Positions 18,742-29,130 of a DNA stretch of 64,000 bases are shown in pieces. The position numbers and the translations under genes are program-made. Origin of the DNA: Clostridiales bacterium (GTDB taxonomy: Bacteria; Bacillota; Clostridia; UBA1381); the NCBI GenBank assembly GCA_029219585.1, contig JAQXTR010000006.1, forward strand, positions 1 to 64,000, written 5' to 3'. Below the pieces are notes generated by a model. The model had not been told where the DNA came from, ran no database searches, and worked only from the letters and a program-made list of their open reading frames with translations. Every line of letters begins with the position of its first letter. The stretch's first letter is position 1.

Positions 18742-19929
18742 TTATTTTACTATGCAGTCCACGTCTCCGTCACGCAGCTTTAATATAAACTCATCACCCT
18801 GAGCAAAATCCTCTGTTCTGCGCAGAACCGTTCCGTCCTCCCTGACAGGAATTGAATACCCTCTTGTAAGCGTTTTTAACGGGCTCAGCGCATCAAGCTT
18901 TCCTACGAGTGCTCCGAGCTTTCCGGTACCGTTACTCAGCTTCAGCTTATATGAATTTTCCATTTTGTGTGTGCGCATATCAAGCTTCTGTCTCAGTTCG
19001 TTTATCCTGTCCTGCGGATCTCGCGGCTTTAAACGCTTTAACCTCTGTTCGTTATATTCAATTCTGCTTTGTATTGAGGCATACGTTCTGGTTCTGTATA
19101 TGCTGATAAGCCTTGAAAGCTCCAACGCCGACGGCACGCTCACCTCCGCCGCTGCCGATGGTGTAGGTGCCCTCAGATCGGCAACAAAATCCGCAATTGT
19201 AAAATCAGTCTCATGACCTACCGCGGAAATAACCGGAATCTGTGAGGCAAAAACCGCCCTTGCAACACATTCCTCATTAAATGCCCACAGATCCTCAATG
19301 CTTCCTCCGCCTCTGCCGACTATCAGCGTGTCAACGGATTTTGTTTTATTGAAATACTCTATTGCCTTAACCACGCTTTCCTTTGCTCCAACCCCCTGAA
19401 CAAGCGCCGGATATATTATAATTTCCGCAAGCGGAAAGCGACGTGTGGCGACATTTATTATATCACGTACCGCCGCTCCCGTCGGAGCAGTTACAACACC
19501 TATTTTTTTGGGGAATCTCGGTATCGGCTTTTTAAAGCGTTGGTCAAACAGTCCCTCGGCTTCGAGCTGTTTTTTCAGCCGTTCGTATTCCTGATAAAGC
19601 GCTCCGACACCGTCCGGAAGCATTTCCTCTATATAAAGCTGGTATGCGCCTCCCGCCTCGTAAACGGATATACGTCCCCTTGCAATCACCTTCATACCGT
19701 CTTTGGGCTCAAAGGCAAGCGTATTTGCTGCCGAACGGAACATAACAGCCTTAAGAACACTGCTTTCATCCTTTAAGGTCAGATAAATATGTCCGGATGA
19801 ATGACGCTTGTAATTGGAAATTTCACCCTTTACCCACAAATTATTAAGAACAGCTTTACTGTCCAGCAGTCTTTTTATATAATTATTTACACGCGAAACG
19901 GTACCTATTACCTGCTGTGCTTCATCCAT
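18742..19929 (-). CDS. xseA: Exodeoxyribonuclease VII large subunit
   Basis: 395 residues. It has an N-terminal OB domain (VKGEISNYKRHSSGHIYLTLKD), then the catalytic domain with VVTAPTGAAVRDI, RGGGSIEDLWAFN and SAVGHETDFTIADFVADLRAPTPSAAAE, all ExoVII signatures. A coiled-coil region that binds XseB follows. Slightly shorter than E. coli XseA (456), mainly in the C-terminal coiled coil, as in many Firmicutes. The ATG shares one base with the stop of the tsaD-like gene (TAATG). Confidence 0.95.
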   Translation of the reverse strand: MDEAQQVIGTVSRVNNYIKRLLDSKAVLNNLWVKGEISNYKRHSSGHIYLTLKDESSVLKAVMFRSAANTLAFEPKDGMKVIARGRISVYEAGGAYQLYIEEMLPDGVGALYQEYERLKKQLEAEGLFDQRFKKPIPRFPKKIGVVTAPTGAAVRDIINVATRRFPLAEIIIYPALVQGVGAKESVVKAIEYFNKTKSVDTLIVGRGGGSIEDLWAFNEECVARAVFASQIPVISAVGHETDFTIADFVADLRAPTPSAAAEVSVPSALELSRLISIYRTRTYASIQSRIEYNEQRLKRLKPRDPQDRINELRQKLDMRTHKMENSYKLKLSNGTGKLGALVGKLDALSPLKTLTRGYSIPVREDGTVLRRTEDFAQGDEFILKLRDGDVDCIVK

Positions 19930-20861
19930 TATATACTATCCCTTTCCTTTGCCATTGCCGCAAGTATCGCAATTCCCACCGCATTATCCGAAGACAGCTC
20001 CTTTGAGGCAAAATATACCTCCGCCTTCAGCTGTTCCGAAATAATTCCGCGGATTATGCTGTTTGACGCCACACCACCGGCAATAAGAACCTTATTGATT
20101 CCGGTATCCGTCACTGCATTTCCTATAGCCTTTACAAGAACATCGCCGATATAACGCAGCACAGTCCTTGCGGTCACCGGTTCGGCACCTTCCACGCTCC
20201 GTATAAGCTTTGTTTCAACACCTGAAAAATTAATATATGCATCTTTAACGGAAAACGGAAGTCTTTCGGTTTTATCGGTTCTGAGTGCAAGAGACTCAAG
20301 CTCCCTGCCGCACGGAAATTTCAGTCCCATTTTAACACCTATGCGGTCAATGAGCTGCCCTGCGCTTATATCGAGAGTTCCCCCGATTATTTCGTTTCTG
20401 AAATTATACCCGTCATATTCCGATAGCAGTATTTCGGTTGTACCTCCCGAAATATGCACCGATATAAACGGCCGATCTAACCAATCACGCATACCTGAGG
20501 AATATATTCCCGCCATAATATGTCCGTCCTGATGCGAAAACTCATAGAGCTTTACTCCCACCGCCGCTGCAGCAACCTCAGCATACCCATGTCCTACAGT
20601 GAACACAGGCATATAAGAGCCTTCAACAGACCTCGGTCTTGTGCTTACGCCTACAGCATCTATTTCGCCCTGAAACCTACGCAGCTTTTCCCCAAGCATC
20701 ACCGGAAGCTCACGGTTATGAACAAACACACCCTCACTCTGACGTATTCCCCGGCTTCCCGCCTTAACATCAAGAATTTTCCGGCTCATTTCATAATCTG
20801 AGCCGTTATATACCGCACAGGAGGTTGTGTAATTGCTTGTGTCTATACCAAGAGTAAGCAT
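19929..20861 (-). CDS. TsaD/Kae1-like ASKHA-fold paralogue
   Basis: 310 residues from the chosen ATG (MLTLGIDTSNYTTS). It shares the fold of TsaD, the tRNA N6-threonylcarbamoyladenosine enzyme: N-terminal LGIDTSNYTTS, metal ligands H110 and H114 in SHQDGHIMAG, ISGGTTE for nucleotide binding, and SSDNAVGIA with the third metal ligand. The usual TxGPGLxGxLxVG segment is replaced by STRPRSVEGSYMPVFTVG. Its position between nusB and xseA fits the clostridial TsaD-like paralogue rather than TsaD itself. The start follows the nusB stop by 1 nt; the longer reading frame overlaps nusB and is not used. The substrate is unknown. Confidence 0.82.
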   Translation of the reverse strand: MLTLGIDTSNYTTSCAVYNGSDYEMSRKILDVKAGSRGIRQSEGVFVHNRELPVMLGEKLRRFQGEIDAVGVSTRPRSVEGSYMPVFTVGHGYAEVAAAAVGVKLYEFSHQDGHIMAGIYSSGMRDWLDRPFISVHISGGTTEILLSEYDGYNFRNEIIGGTLDISAGQLIDRIGVKMGLKFPCGRELESLALRTDKTERLPFSVKDAYINFSGVETKLIRSVEGAEPVTARTVLRYIGDVLVKAIGNAVTDTGINKVLIAGGVASNSIIRGIISEQLKAEVYFASKELSSDNAVGIAILAAMAKERDSI

Positions 20862-20862
20862 C

Positions 20863-21279
20863 TTACTGTTCAAGCTCACGCATAACACCGCCGAGAACAC
20901 CGTTAATAAAGCTCGGCTCCTTCTCATCGCAATACTTCTTCGCCAAATTTATCGCTTCATTTATCGCAACCTTTGCCGGAACATCATCACAATACTTCAT
21001 CTCGTAAATTGCAATCTTCAATATCGTTCTGGATGCCTTTGAAAGACGCCTGAAGCTCCATCCGCCCTTAAGGTGGGCATTTATAATATCTATTATCTCA
21101 TCTTCATGCTCAAGAATACCATTTGTGACCTCTGTAATATATCCTATATTCTGCTCACACTCCGGCAGCTCATCCAGCATATAACCGCGTACCTCATCCA
21201 TATTTTCTCTGTGATTAGCAAACTGAAAAACCTGTGTAAACAGTGCTTCTCTGGCTTCGCTTCTTGTCTGTTTTCTCAT
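20863..21279 (-). CDS. nusB: Transcription antitermination protein NusB
   Basis: 138 residues, all-helical RNA-binding protein that joins NusE (S10) at boxA of rRNA operons. Family signatures: REALFTQVFQ near the N-terminus, GGWSFRRLSKASRTILKIAIYEMKY, VAINEAINLAKKYCDEKEPSFINGVLG. The start is the ATG of MRKQTRSEAR because AAAGGA lies 9 nt before it; the longer frame would start with TTG inside that region. It is the first gene of the nusB-tsaD-like-xseA-xseB-ispA-divPAP2 operon. Confidence 0.94.
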   Translation of the reverse strand: MRKQTRSEAREALFTQVFQFANHRENMDEVRGYMLDELPECEQNIGYITEVTNGILEHEDEIIDIINAHLKGGWSFRRLSKASRTILKIAIYEMKYCDDVPAKVAINEAINLAKKYCDEKEPSFINGVLGGVMRELEQ

Positions 21280-21310
21280 TTTCGAAATTCCTTTCAACAG
21301 ATTTTATTAT

Positions 21311-21339
21311 ATTCTACCATATATATATTTAAAAATCAA
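21311..21339 (-). promoter_or_regulatory. Promoter of the nusB operon
   Basis: Minus strand: TTGATT (21334-21339), 17-nt spacer, TAGAAT (21311-21316), about 32 nt before nusB. Less close to consensus than most others here. Confidence 0.55.
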
Positions 21340-21408
21340 GGTCAAATAAAAACTTTTCCTCAAATACATATTTTTAGAATTTTTTTAATTGCTTTGTTAT
21401 ATACCTTT

Positions 21409-21439
21409 AAAAAAGCACCGCGCCGTATGACGCAGTGCT
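21409..21439 (-). terminator. Terminator of the gdpP-ftsH-DUF1858 operon
   Basis: The stem AGCACTGCG/CGCGGTGCT (one G-U) with an 8-nt loop is followed by TTTTTT on the minus strand. It begins 13 nt after the DUF1858 stop codon. Confidence 0.88.
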
Positions 21440-21451
21440 CTGAATTTGGGA

Positions 21452-21661
21452 TTATTTCTCGTTCTTTGCGAGGAAGTCATTGATTTCCTTAACGAGAGGC
21501 TCACATTCCATGCCGTGAACCTGACATGCCTCCTCGATTGACTCGCCCTGCGATGCCGGGCAGCCCACGCAGTGCATTCCCGCGTTCATGAGAATATCGG
21601 CAACATTCATGTCAAGCATGAGAGCCTCACCTATAAGTGTATCCTTTGTAACCTGTGCCAT
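21452..21661 (-). CDS. DUF1858 small redox-disulfide-type protein
   Basis: 69 residues. It matches the short DUF1858 / hybrid-cluster-protein-associated domain, with the pattern TLIGEALMLDMNVADILMNAGMHCVGCPAS. The CVGC motif at C31-C34 is the conserved CxxC thought to be a redox or metal site. Such proteins are common in anaerobes and are thought to link to iron-sulfur or nitrosative-stress proteins; the function is not established. It is 17 nt after ftsH, the last gene of that operon. Confidence 0.83.
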   Translation of the reverse strand: MAQVTKDTLIGEALMLDMNVADILMNAGMHCVGCPASQGESIEEACQVHGMECEPLVKEINDFLAKNEK

Positions 21662-21678
21662 TATATTTCACCACCTTC

Positions 21679-23463
21679 CTATGCTGTAAAGCATTCTTCA
21701 AACTCCTCACCGGAGATTGTCTCCTTTTCAAGCAAGAGCTCTGCAACCCTTGTGAGCTGCCGGCTGTGCTCTCTTATAATCTTCTCAGTCGCTTCATACT
21801 GAGCCTTGAGGATTTTCTTTACCTCCTCATCTATTGACGCTGCGGTCCGCTCGGAATACTGCTTTGAGTGACCGTAATCTCTGCCTAAGAACACCTCGCC
21901 GCCGTCATCATATGATACCGGACCTATCTCATCGCTCATGCCGTATTTTACGACCATGTTTCTTGCAAGCGCCGTTGCACGCTGTATATCATTTGACGCA
22001 CCTGTTGTTATGTCATCAAACATAATCTCTTCGGCGGCCCGTCCGCCAAGCAGTCCTATTATATTGTTAAGCATCTCGCTACGGGAGTTATACATCTTAT
22101 TGTCCTCCTCGGGCTGATACATTGTAAATCCGCCCGCCATACCTCGCGGTATGATAGAAATGGCAGATACACGGTGCTGTTCACGCTCAACCGCGCGCGA
22201 TGCGATCGCATGGCCCGCCTCATGGTATGCAGTGAGCTTTTTCTCCTTTTCTGTGAGTACCCTTGACCTCTTTTCCGCACCCATGCTGACCTTAAGATTC
22301 GCCTCTTCTATGTCGCTGTCTGTAATTTCCTCATGCCCCTGCTTTGCGGCTATAATAGCCGACTCATTCATAAGGTTTGCCAAATCAGCGCCTGAATATC
22401 CTGTTGTCAGCTTTGCAATTTTTCTCAGATCCACATTCCGGGCAAGCGGCTTGCTCTTTGAATGAACACGCAGTATTTCCTCTCTGCCGTTTACGTCAGG
22501 ATAGTCAACAACAATCTGGCGGTCAAAACGGCCGGGACGCAAAAGTGCCTTGTCCAGTATGTCGGGTCTGTTTGTTGCAGCGATTATGATCACTCCGTCA
22601 TTATCCGCAAATCCGTCCATCTCCACCAGGAGCTGATTAAGCGTCTGCTCTCTTTCGTCATGACCTCCGCCCATGCCTGCGCCGCGCTTACGGCCCACTG
22701 CGTCAATTTCATCAATAAACACAATACACGGCTTACTCCTCTTTGCCTGCTCAAACATATCCCGTACACGTGATGCGCCGACACCTACATAAAGCTCAAC
22801 AAAGTCCGAACCGCTTATTGAGAAGAACGGTACGTTTGCTTCACCCGCAATCGCCTTTGCAAGCAGAGTTTTACCGTTACCCGGAGAGCCTACCAGAAGA
22901 ATCCCTCGCGGAATTTTTGCTCCTAGCTTTGTATATTTAATCGGATCGCGGAGAAAGTCAACTATTTCCTCAAGCTCCGCCTTTTCCTCCTTTGCTCCCG
23001 CAACATCCTCAAAGGTAACCTTGCCTCTTTCCATCATAAGCTTAGCACGGCTCTTTGTAAAGCCGCCTCCGTTACCTCGCTTGACAAGCATTACAATAAG
23101 GATGAGAATGAGTATACCCGAAAATATAATATCAATCGAGCCTACAATTGAAAACCTCTGCTGCTTTGAGGAAACACTAAGCATTCCTCTTGCCATCTGA
23201 TCCTCAATATCATCGCCCGCATCCGCATACAGCACGTCAAGCGACGGAATCTTTACCATACGCTCCACACCGTCTATATCCGCGATCACGAATTTATCCG
23301 ATATAACAAGCTTATCTACCTGTTCATTTTTTATAGACGAAATCAAGTCCGAATAGAGTACCTCCGGCTGACTGCTCGTATTCCTCGAAAGAAACGAATA
23401 AGAAAGATACGCGATAAGCAATACAATAATCCAAACTCCGAAATCTCTTAAAACCTTTCGCAA
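21679..23463 (-). CDS. ftsH: ATP-dependent zinc metalloprotease FtsH
   Basis: 594 residues from a TTG start. AGGAGG lies 7 nt before the TTG at 23461-23463, far better than any upstream ATG. The membrane-bound AAA+ protease removes misassembled membrane proteins and some regulators. There are two membrane segments (about 9-27 and 110-130) around a small external domain. The AAA module has Walker A GSPGNGKT, Walker [10 protein letters not shown] and the [21 protein letters not shown]. The zinc-protease motif is HEAGH, with the third ligand region further on. The Walker A sequence differs from the usual GPPGTGKT at two positions. It lies in the tilS-ftsH order seen across Firmicutes. Confidence 0.95.
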   Translation of the reverse strand: MRKVLRDFGVWIIVLLIAYLSYSFLSRNTSSQPEVLYSDLISSIKNEQVDKLVISDKFVIADIDGVERMVKIPSLDVLYADAGDDIEDQMARGMLSVSSKQQRFSIVGSIDIIFSGILILILIVMLVKRGNGGGFTKSRAKLMMERGKVTFEDVAGAKEEKAELEEIVDFLRDPIKYTKLGAKIPRGILLVGSPGNGKTLLAKAIAGEANVPFFSISGSDFVELYVGVGASRVRDMFEQAKRSKPCIVFIDEIDAVGRKRGAGMGGGHDEREQTLNQLLVEMDGFADNDGVIIIAATNRPDILDKALLRPGRFDRQIVVDYPDVNGREEILRVHSKSKPLARNVDLRKIAKLTTGYSGADLANLMNESAIIAAKQGHEEITDSDIEEANLKVSMGAEKRSRVLTEKEKKLTAYHEAGHAIASRAVEREQHRVSAISIIPRGMAGGFTMYQPEEDNKMYNSRSEMLNNIIGLLGGRAAEEIMFDDITTGASNDIQRATALARNMVVKYGMSDEIGPVSYDDGGEVFLGRDYGHSKQYSERTAASIDEEVKKILKAQYEATEKIIREHSRQLTRVAELLLEKETISGEEFEECFTA

Positions 23464-23519
23464 GCTGCCACCTCCTAATAAATGATACCTTTTTATTTTA
23501 TCACATTTTTCAGATAAAT

Positions 23520-24851
23520 TCAATACTCAAGTTTTATTTTTATACCGTTTTTATGAAATTTAAACCTGTCGTCACGTCTGTAGCCTGCAATCCAGGCAAT
23601 TTCTTCGTCAAATGTCACAATTCCGACGCTTCCCCGTTTATCCTTAGGGATTTTTTCATTTATCATAAAATCCTGAACTTTTTTCATCCCCTTCATTCCC
23701 ATCGGCATAAATCTGTCTCCCGTTCTCCTGCTGCGTATACATATTCTGCAATTTTCCTTCGGCAGTCCGAAATACTCCCATCCGTCCTTTCTTCGCTCCT
23801 CTGCTTTTTCAACACGCACCGAGCATCCCATTTCGGGTATATATACACTCCCGCCTATATTAAGGGTATAGTCAAAGCCCTCCGCATCCTCGTGCTCTCT
23901 CCTCAGATAAAGCTTTCCATACTCCACCGCCGCATATACTCCCCTTGCAATATCGGTGCGTGAGCCTGTCCTGCCGCGTTCCGCAAGCCTGAGTACGGCA
24001 AAAACAACGGCAGACGGAACATCTTCACTGCCGCATATATTGTCTATCATTCTTCTTATGACTCTGGACGATACAGCCGGATGAAGCCCTGAAAGACGGG
24101 CTGTATCAACACATAAATCTTTTACCAGCATACTGAATGCCTTATCCGCCTCACCATCCAGGAAATCGGCATCAGATGAAAGTACCGCAGCATTTTTCGT
24201 AACAGTATCTACAAAGGACGGATTAATACATCTTTCCATCTCCGGCAGTATAATATGCCTTATCTTATTTCTTGTGTATACGGTTTCGAGATTTGTTTCA
24301 TCCGTAACGTAATCAATATTATTTTCACGACAGTAGCGTTCTGTTTCCTCCCGCGACACATCAAGCAGCGGACGGATGATTCTATCCCTCCTGTACGGAA
24401 TGCCGCACAGTCCCCTGATTCCGCTGCCGCGTATAAAATTCATCAGTATTGTTTCGGCATTATCATTCTTATGATGCGCCGTTGCGGTGTATTCTATGCC
24501 ATGATTGTCCATGAGCTGCGCAAAAAAGCCGTAGCGAACCTCACGCCCGGCCAGCTCCTCGCTTATTTTTCGTTTCTCCGCTTCCTCACGCACTGATGCA
24601 TGCAGGCAGAAAAATTCAATTCCCAGACTGCGGGCAAGATCGGAGGAGAATTTCTCATCACGTGCCGCCGTTTCGCCCCGAAGTCCGTGATTGACATGCG
24701 CGGCGCAGACCTTAAATCCGTATTTTTTCGAAAGTACACATAAAGCATGGGCAAGCGCCGCACTGTCCGCCCCGCCGCTCAGTCCCACAAGTACAGATTT
24801 GAACGGCAGCATATTTTGCTCCAGCATTGTTTTTTCTACCGACTTTATCAT
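23520..24851 (-). CDS. tilS: tRNA(Ile)-lysidine synthase
   Basis: 443 residues. It converts C34 of the CAU-anticodon tRNA-Ile to lysidine with ATP and lysine, changing decoding to AUA. The PP-loop is SGGADSAALA at 25-34. AAHVNHGLRGE, ATAHHKNDNAETILMN and the IRPLLDVSREETERYC block are all family signatures. The C-terminal domain (KVQDFMINEKIPKDKR) is complete. It sits between dnaB and ftsH. No hpt gene separates it from ftsH as in Bacillus. Confidence 0.95.
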   Translation of the reverse strand: MIKSVEKTMLEQNMLPFKSVLVGLSGGADSAALAHALCVLSKKYGFKVCAAHVNHGLRGETAARDEKFSSDLARSLGIEFFCLHASVREEAEKRKISEELAGREVRYGFFAQLMDNHGIEYTATAHHKNDNAETILMNFIRGSGIRGLCGIPYRRDRIIRPLLDVSREETERYCRENNIDYVTDETNLETVYTRNKIRHIILPEMERCINPSFVDTVTKNAAVLSSDADFLDGEADKAFSMLVKDLCVDTARLSGLHPAVSSRVIRRMIDNICGSEDVPSAVVFAVLRLAERGRTGSRTDIARGVYAAVEYGKLYLRREHEDAEGFDYTLNIGGSVYIPEMGCSVRVEKAEERRKDGWEYFGLPKENCRICIRSRRTGDRFMPMGMKGMKKVQDFMINEKIPKDKRGSVGIVTFDEEIAWIAGYRRDDRFKFHKNGIKIKLEY

Positions 24852-24897
24852 AGTTCCTCCGTTACTTTATCAAAAAATAAGGGCTGAGGGAAGTATC

Positions 24898-26319
24898 CTA
24901 CCCCTCCTCAGTCCTGTACTCAATATTCTGAAATTTTGTAAATTCGCCCTTAAAGCCGAGCGGAAAGGTATCCGTTTCACCGTTACGGTTCTTGGCTATT
25001 ATACACTCAGCAAGATTCTTTTCCTCAGGATCCTTACTGTAATAATAGTTTCTGAACAGGAACATAACCATGTCGGCATCCTGCTCAATCGCTCCCGATT
25101 CACGCAAATCCGACAGTATCGGACGTTTTCCCTTTTGAGTTTCACTTTCTCTTTTAAGCTGCGAAAGTGCAATAACCGGAATATCAAGCTCCTTTGCGAG
25201 AACCTTAAGAGATCTGGATATTTCCGAAATCTCCTGCTGACGGTTATCCGCTCTGCCGCTGCCCTGCATAAGCTGCAGATAGTCGATTATAACCATTTGC
25301 AAATCCTTGGTCTGCTTTAATCTCCTGCACTTTGCGCGTATCTGCGACACCGTAATTGATGCCGTATCATCAATATACAGCGGTGCCTTGGCTATTGTAT
25401 CGGCCACATCGCATATCTTTTCCCAGTCGTCTATCTCCATTGTACCGTTACGGATTTTTCCGTTATTCACAAGCGCCTGTGAGCAGAGAATTCTGTTTAC
25501 AATCTGCTCCTTAGGCATTTCCAGGTTGAAGATAGCAACCGTCTTACCGGCATGAATGCTCATATACTCTGCAATATTAACCGCAAAGGTGGACTTACCC
25601 ATACCCGGTCTTCCGGCAATTATGATAAGCTCACCGCCGTGAAAGCCGCCGCATCGCTTATTCAGCTCGTGAAAGCCCGTATCAAGGCCTGTTATACCAC
25701 CGTCATTACCCGCATTTTTAGCAATTGTTTCATAACTCGTCTGAAGTATCTCACTGATATGCACAAGGTCGTTCGACTGTCTTGACGCTGACACGTCAAA
25801 AATAAGCTGCTCTGAACGCTCCAAAAGCACAGCCAAAGGATCCTCCTCACTGTATGCCATTTTCGTAATTGAAGACGCGCTCTCTATAAGCTGACGCACA
25901 ACAGCCTTTCCTTTTATAATCTCGGAGTAATACTTTACATGCTGAGTTGTAGGCACGCTTGACGAAAGATTTTTAAGATAGTCAATTCCTCCTACCGCCT
26001 CCAGCTTTCCGTTTACCTTCAGCTGCTCTGATACCGTTACAAAGTCAATATCCTTATTATCATTGAACAAATCCATGATTGCGCTGAATATGAATTTATT
26101 CGCTGTGAAATAAAAATCCGATGGCTTTAATATCTCCGCCGCATCACTCAGACTTGACGAGTCACTCAGTGCACTGCCCAGAACCGCCTGTTCAGCCTCC
26201 ATATTAAAGGGCAAATCCCGTTCTGCGACCAGCCCTGAATTCAGAGCGTCAACAGTCATCCCTCTGCCCCGCGGCTCCTGCTCATACCCATCATAGTTTT
26301 CGTTAAACTCTTCCATCAC
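24898..26319 (-). CDS. dnaB: Replicative DNA helicase DnaB
   Basis: 473 residues, the hexameric 5'-to-3' replication-fork helicase. N-terminal domain signature [16 protein letters not shown] is at about 36-51. The RecA-like domain has Walker [10 protein letters not shown], Walker [11 protein letters not shown] and the loop [32 protein letters not shown]. The C-terminal arginine-finger region IIAKNRNG is present. No intein. The start overlaps the rplI stop by 4 nt, and rplI-dnaB is a conserved pair. Confidence 0.97.
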   Translation of the reverse strand: MMEEFNENYDGYEQEPRGRGMTVDALNSGLVAERDLPFNMEAEQAVLGSALSDSSSLSDAAEILKPSDFYFTANKFIFSAIMDLFNDNKDIDFVTVSEQLKVNGKLEAVGGIDYLKNLSSSVPTTQHVKYYSEIIKGKAVVRQLIESASSITKMAYSEEDPLAVLLERSEQLIFDVSASRQSNDLVHISEILQTSYETIAKNAGNDGGITGLDTGFHELNKRCGGFHGGELIIIAGRPGMGKSTFAVNIAEYMSIHAGKTVAIFNLEMPKEQIVNRILCSQALVNNGKIRNGTMEIDDWEKICDVADTIAKAPLYIDDTASITVSQIRAKCRRLKQTKDLQMVIIDYLQLMQGSGRADNRQQEISEISRSLKVLAKELDIPVIALSQLKRESETQKGKRPILSDLRESGAIEQDADMVMFLFRNYYYSKDPEEKNLAECIIAKNRNGETDTFPLGFKGEFTKFQNIEYRTEEG

Positions 26320-26762
26320 TGCTTAACAACTTCAACCTTCAGCTCGCCTGTTACGCCCGAATACAGCTTAACCTTTACATTTGCAGTACCGAGAACCTTC
26401 AGTCCGTCCGGCAGGACAAACTTTTTCTTATCCAGCTTTATGTGATGCTGTTCTGTAAGCGCATCTGCAATATCCTTTGATGTAACCGAGCCGAACAGCT
26501 TGCCGTTATCGCCCGCCTTCGCTTTAATGACAACCTTGATTTCCTCAAATTTTGCCGCGATTCTCTCAGCCTCCTCGGTTTCCGTCTTAACCTTATACGC
26601 AAGCGACTCCTGCTTACCCTTAAGTACATTTATATTTTCCTTTGTAGCTTCCTGTGCAAGCCCCTTCGGAAAAAGAAAGTTTCTGGCATAGCCGTCTGAC
26701 ACCTTAACCATCTGACCCTTTTTGCCCTGACCCTTTACATCCTGAGTTAAAATAACCTGCAT
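26316..26762 (-). CDS. rplI: 50S ribosomal protein bL9
   Basis: 148 residues, the normal length. The N-terminal rRNA-binding domain begins [17 protein letters not shown] and includes [14 protein letters not shown], the family signature. A long connecting helix (about 42-75) and the C-terminal domain ([16 protein letters not shown]) follow. It lies 15 nt after gdpP and overlaps dnaB, the standard clostridial order. Confidence 0.97.
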   Translation of the reverse strand: MQVILTQDVKGQGKKGQMVKVSDGYARNFLFPKGLAQEATKENINVLKGKQESLAYKVKTETEEAERIAAKFEEIKVVIKAKAGDNGKLFGSVTSKDIADALTEQHHIKLDKKKFVLPDGLKVLGTANVKVKLYSGVTGELKVEVVKQ

Positions 26763-26777
26763 TTTACTTCTCTCCTT

Positions 26778-28790
26778 TTATTCTTTTATATCCGCAAGAT
26801 ACGCCCTTACTGCCGCACCCGCTCTTTTCACACCTTCGTCAACATCAATGCCCTTTATATAAGCACCCGAAACCGTAGCGTGTCCGCCGCCGCCGAGCTT
26901 CTCCATAATGAGCTGAACATTTACCGTGCCTACAGATCTTGCACTGAAGCCGCATCCTCCCTCAGACGGATAGACAACCACCGATGCCGTCACGTTGTCG
27001 AGATTAAGAACCTCATCCGCAGCCTGTGAAGCAACCATTCGTATATTATTATGTATCCTGTAGGTTTTTCCCAACGCAATATTCCCGGCTATCATAACCG
27101 ATGAATTTACAATTTCGGACTTCAGCGTATAATCCTCCTTCGTGGTGCAGAACATTCTGCGTACCGCAACTGTATCAAGTCCCATTTTTCTGAGATATGA
27201 AGCTGCCTCAAAGGTTCTTACGCCTGTTTTCAGCATAAAATTCTTCGTATCCATGATGATACCGGTATAAAGACACTGCGCCTCCTTCTTTGTTATGGAG
27301 CTGCCGATTCCCATATATTCTATAAGCTCCGTAACCATTTCACAGGTTGAGGAGGCATACGGCTCATGATAAATGAGCGAGCACGGGCTGATAAACTCAG
27401 TTGATCTTCTGTGATGGTCAATAAGAACCACCTTACTCACCTTTTCAAGGAGCTTGCTGCACGGCAGCATGGAAGGACGGTGCGTATCAAGCACAACAAG
27501 CAGCGTATCCTTTGTTACCTCTTCAAGTATATCATTTTCGTCCATAAACATACCGTTATATTCAGGCTCCGACTTAAGCATATTATACATATTATCAATT
27601 GCCGGAGCGGAATGCTCATGTACGATAAACGGTGTTTTTCCGAGGCTTCTTACCGCTCTCTGAAGTCCTACCGCAGCACCGAAGCAGTCAAAATCAGCGG
27701 CGGTATGTCCCATAAAAATAACATTATCACTCCCGGCGATAAAATCACGCAGAGCAGATGCGACCGCCCTTGCCTTAACTCGTGAGCTGCGTTCATATTC
27801 GCCGTTGTTACCGCCGTAGAATTTGAACTGTGTGTCGTCCTTTATGCATACCTGACCGCCGCCCCTTCCCAGAGCCAGATCCAAAGCATGTCTTGCGCTT
27901 GTCTCATTATCCGCAATATTAGCGCCTGTGCCTATGCCTATACTTACCGAAAGCGGAAACTTTGCCTCCCGGGCAATCAGTCCGACATTCTCAACTATTG
28001 AAAAGTTAGTGTTTATATACTTATCCAGATATTGATGCTCAAACGCCATAAAGTATCTGTCTCTGTCGGTCTTTTTAAGCACGGCATTCGCACTCTTTGC
28101 CCACGCTGCAACCGCAGAACGTATTTTGCCGGATGCTGCCTCAACGAGATCATCGTCTGATTTCTGTGCAAATTCATCGTAATTATCGACATTAATAAGC
28201 GCAATGTCCACACGCTCGTTGCGGTAATGTTCCTCAATCTGCTTTATATGCGTAACATCAACAAGGTAAAAGAACACCGAATAATGATCACCCAGCTTAT
28301 TAGCACCCATTCTGTCCTTAATCATATTCCAGTGCACGGAATAAGTATGATCACCCATAACCGTCTCAAAGGTTTTTCCGCCCGGATATTTCAACACATC
28401 TGACCATTTAAGCTTAGGAATGCAATCATCAAGCACCTCATAAGGCAGCTTATGATCACCGAAGATCCCTGCAAATCTTTCATTATACCAGCGTATTGTT
28501 CCGTCGATGCTGCATATAGCCATAGGCATGGGAACGCTTATAATTGCATTTTCTGAAATACCGCTGCTGTCCTGAAGAATTTTATGAATGTACTTTGCTA
28601 TTGTCTCCCTGCGTTTCTTTCCGAGAATAACCACAGCGGAAATAACAGCAATACCTGCTGCTCCCTGTATCCCGGCAAGAACATAATTCTTCTCTATACA
28701 GAGAAGACCCGCACATAATATCAGCATAAGCGATGCCGCAACCGCGGCAACTATATACTTGCGCATAACATGTGAATATGCTTTTTTCAT
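26778..28790 (-). CDS. gdpP: Cyclic-di-AMP phosphodiesterase GdpP
   Basis: 670 residues, membrane-bound enzyme hydrolysing c-di-AMP to pApA, thereby affecting potassium and cell-wall homeostasis. Two N-terminal membrane helices (about 10-32 and 38-56) are followed by a PAS domain, a degenerate GGDEF domain (about 190-325), and the DHH-DHHA1 phosphodiesterase. Catalytic motifs visible: GHTAADFDCFGAA, VLDTHRP, LIDHHRRS and the C-terminal GGGGHATVSGA. The GGDEF region lacks the active GGDEF sequence, as is usual. First long gene of the gdpP-rplI-dnaB unit. Potassium transporters trkA/trkH, possible c-di-AMP targets, are also in the window. Confidence 0.95.
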   Translation of the reverse strand: MKKAYSHVMRKYIVAAVAASLMLILCAGLLCIEKNYVLAGIQGAAGIAVISAVVILGKKRRETIAKYIHKILQDSSGISENAIISVPMPMAICSIDGTIRWYNERFAGIFGDHKLPYEVLDDCIPKLKWSDVLKYPGGKTFETVMGDHTYSVHWNMIKDRMGANKLGDHYSVFFYLVDVTHIKQIEEHYRNERVDIALINVDNYDEFAQKSDDDLVEAASGKIRSAVAAWAKSANAVLKKTDRDRYFMAFEHQYLDKYINTNFSIVENVGLIAREAKFPLSVSIGIGTGANIADNETSARHALDLALGRGGGQVCIKDDTQFKFYGGNNGEYERSSRVKARAVASALRDFIAGSDNVIFMGHTAADFDCFGAAVGLQRAVRSLGKTPFIVHEHSAPAIDNMYNMLKSEPEYNGMFMDENDILEEVTKDTLLVVLDTHRPSMLPCSKLLEKVSKVVLIDHHRRSTEFISPCSLIYHEPYASSTCEMVTELIEYMGIGSSITKKEAQCLYTGIIMDTKNFMLKTGVRTFEAASYLRKMGLDTVAVRRMFCTTKEDYTLKSEIVNSSVMIAGNIALGKTYRIHNNIRMVASQAADEVLNLDNVTASVVVYPSEGGCGFSARSVGTVNVQLIMEKLGGGGHATVSGAYIKGIDVDEGVKRAGAAVRAYLADIKE

Positions 28791-28824
28791 AGTACCCTCC
28801 GTAAGTGAGCCTATCCTTCGTGCT

Positions 28825-29130
28825 TTACGCTCTTTGTCTTATGTATTTCTTAAGCTCGGACATATCATTATATTCATTTTCGAGTGAATGCCCGTTTTCC
28901 TCGGCGATCGAAAGCAGCTCACAGACCCTTGCGTCCAATGTCCCGAAGGTTATTCCGAGATGTCTTGCCAATATGTAATCCATAGCGACTATTGTTGAAA
29001 TTGAGCTTTCAACAGGTCCGTAATCGGCAAGCTCGTCATAATCCGCAAGTGTCCTGTAAAGATTGGCAACCTCAGATAAAATATCGCTTTTAATTTCCTC
29101 AATTGCCTTGAGATTGTTGGAAATATTCAT
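28825..29130 (-). CDS. MazG-like family protein
   Basis: 101 helical residues. The pattern IEEIKSDILSEVANLY, then a central AMDYILARHLGI, then ENGHSLENEYNDMSELKKYI resembles the short MazG-like family of Firmicutes, related to nucleotide pyrophosphohydrolases. The EXXE metal-binding repeats of true MazG are poorly preserved, so enzymatic activity is doubtful. It has its own promoter, separated from the mazF gene by a terminator, and is followed 34 nt later by gdpP. Its 5' leader can fold a stem around the Shine-Dalgarno site. Confidence 0.65.
   Translation of the reverse strand: MNISNNLKAIEEIKSDILSEVANLYRTLADYDELADYGPVESSISTIVAMDYILARHLGITFGTLDARVCELLSIAEENGHSLENEYNDMSELKKYIRQRA

Noticed and set aside
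23464-23523. The longer ATG start for ftsH
   Set aside because: The TTG at 23463 has AGGAGG at 7 nt, and the extra N-terminal residues overlap the tilS stop and are not like other FtsH proteins.
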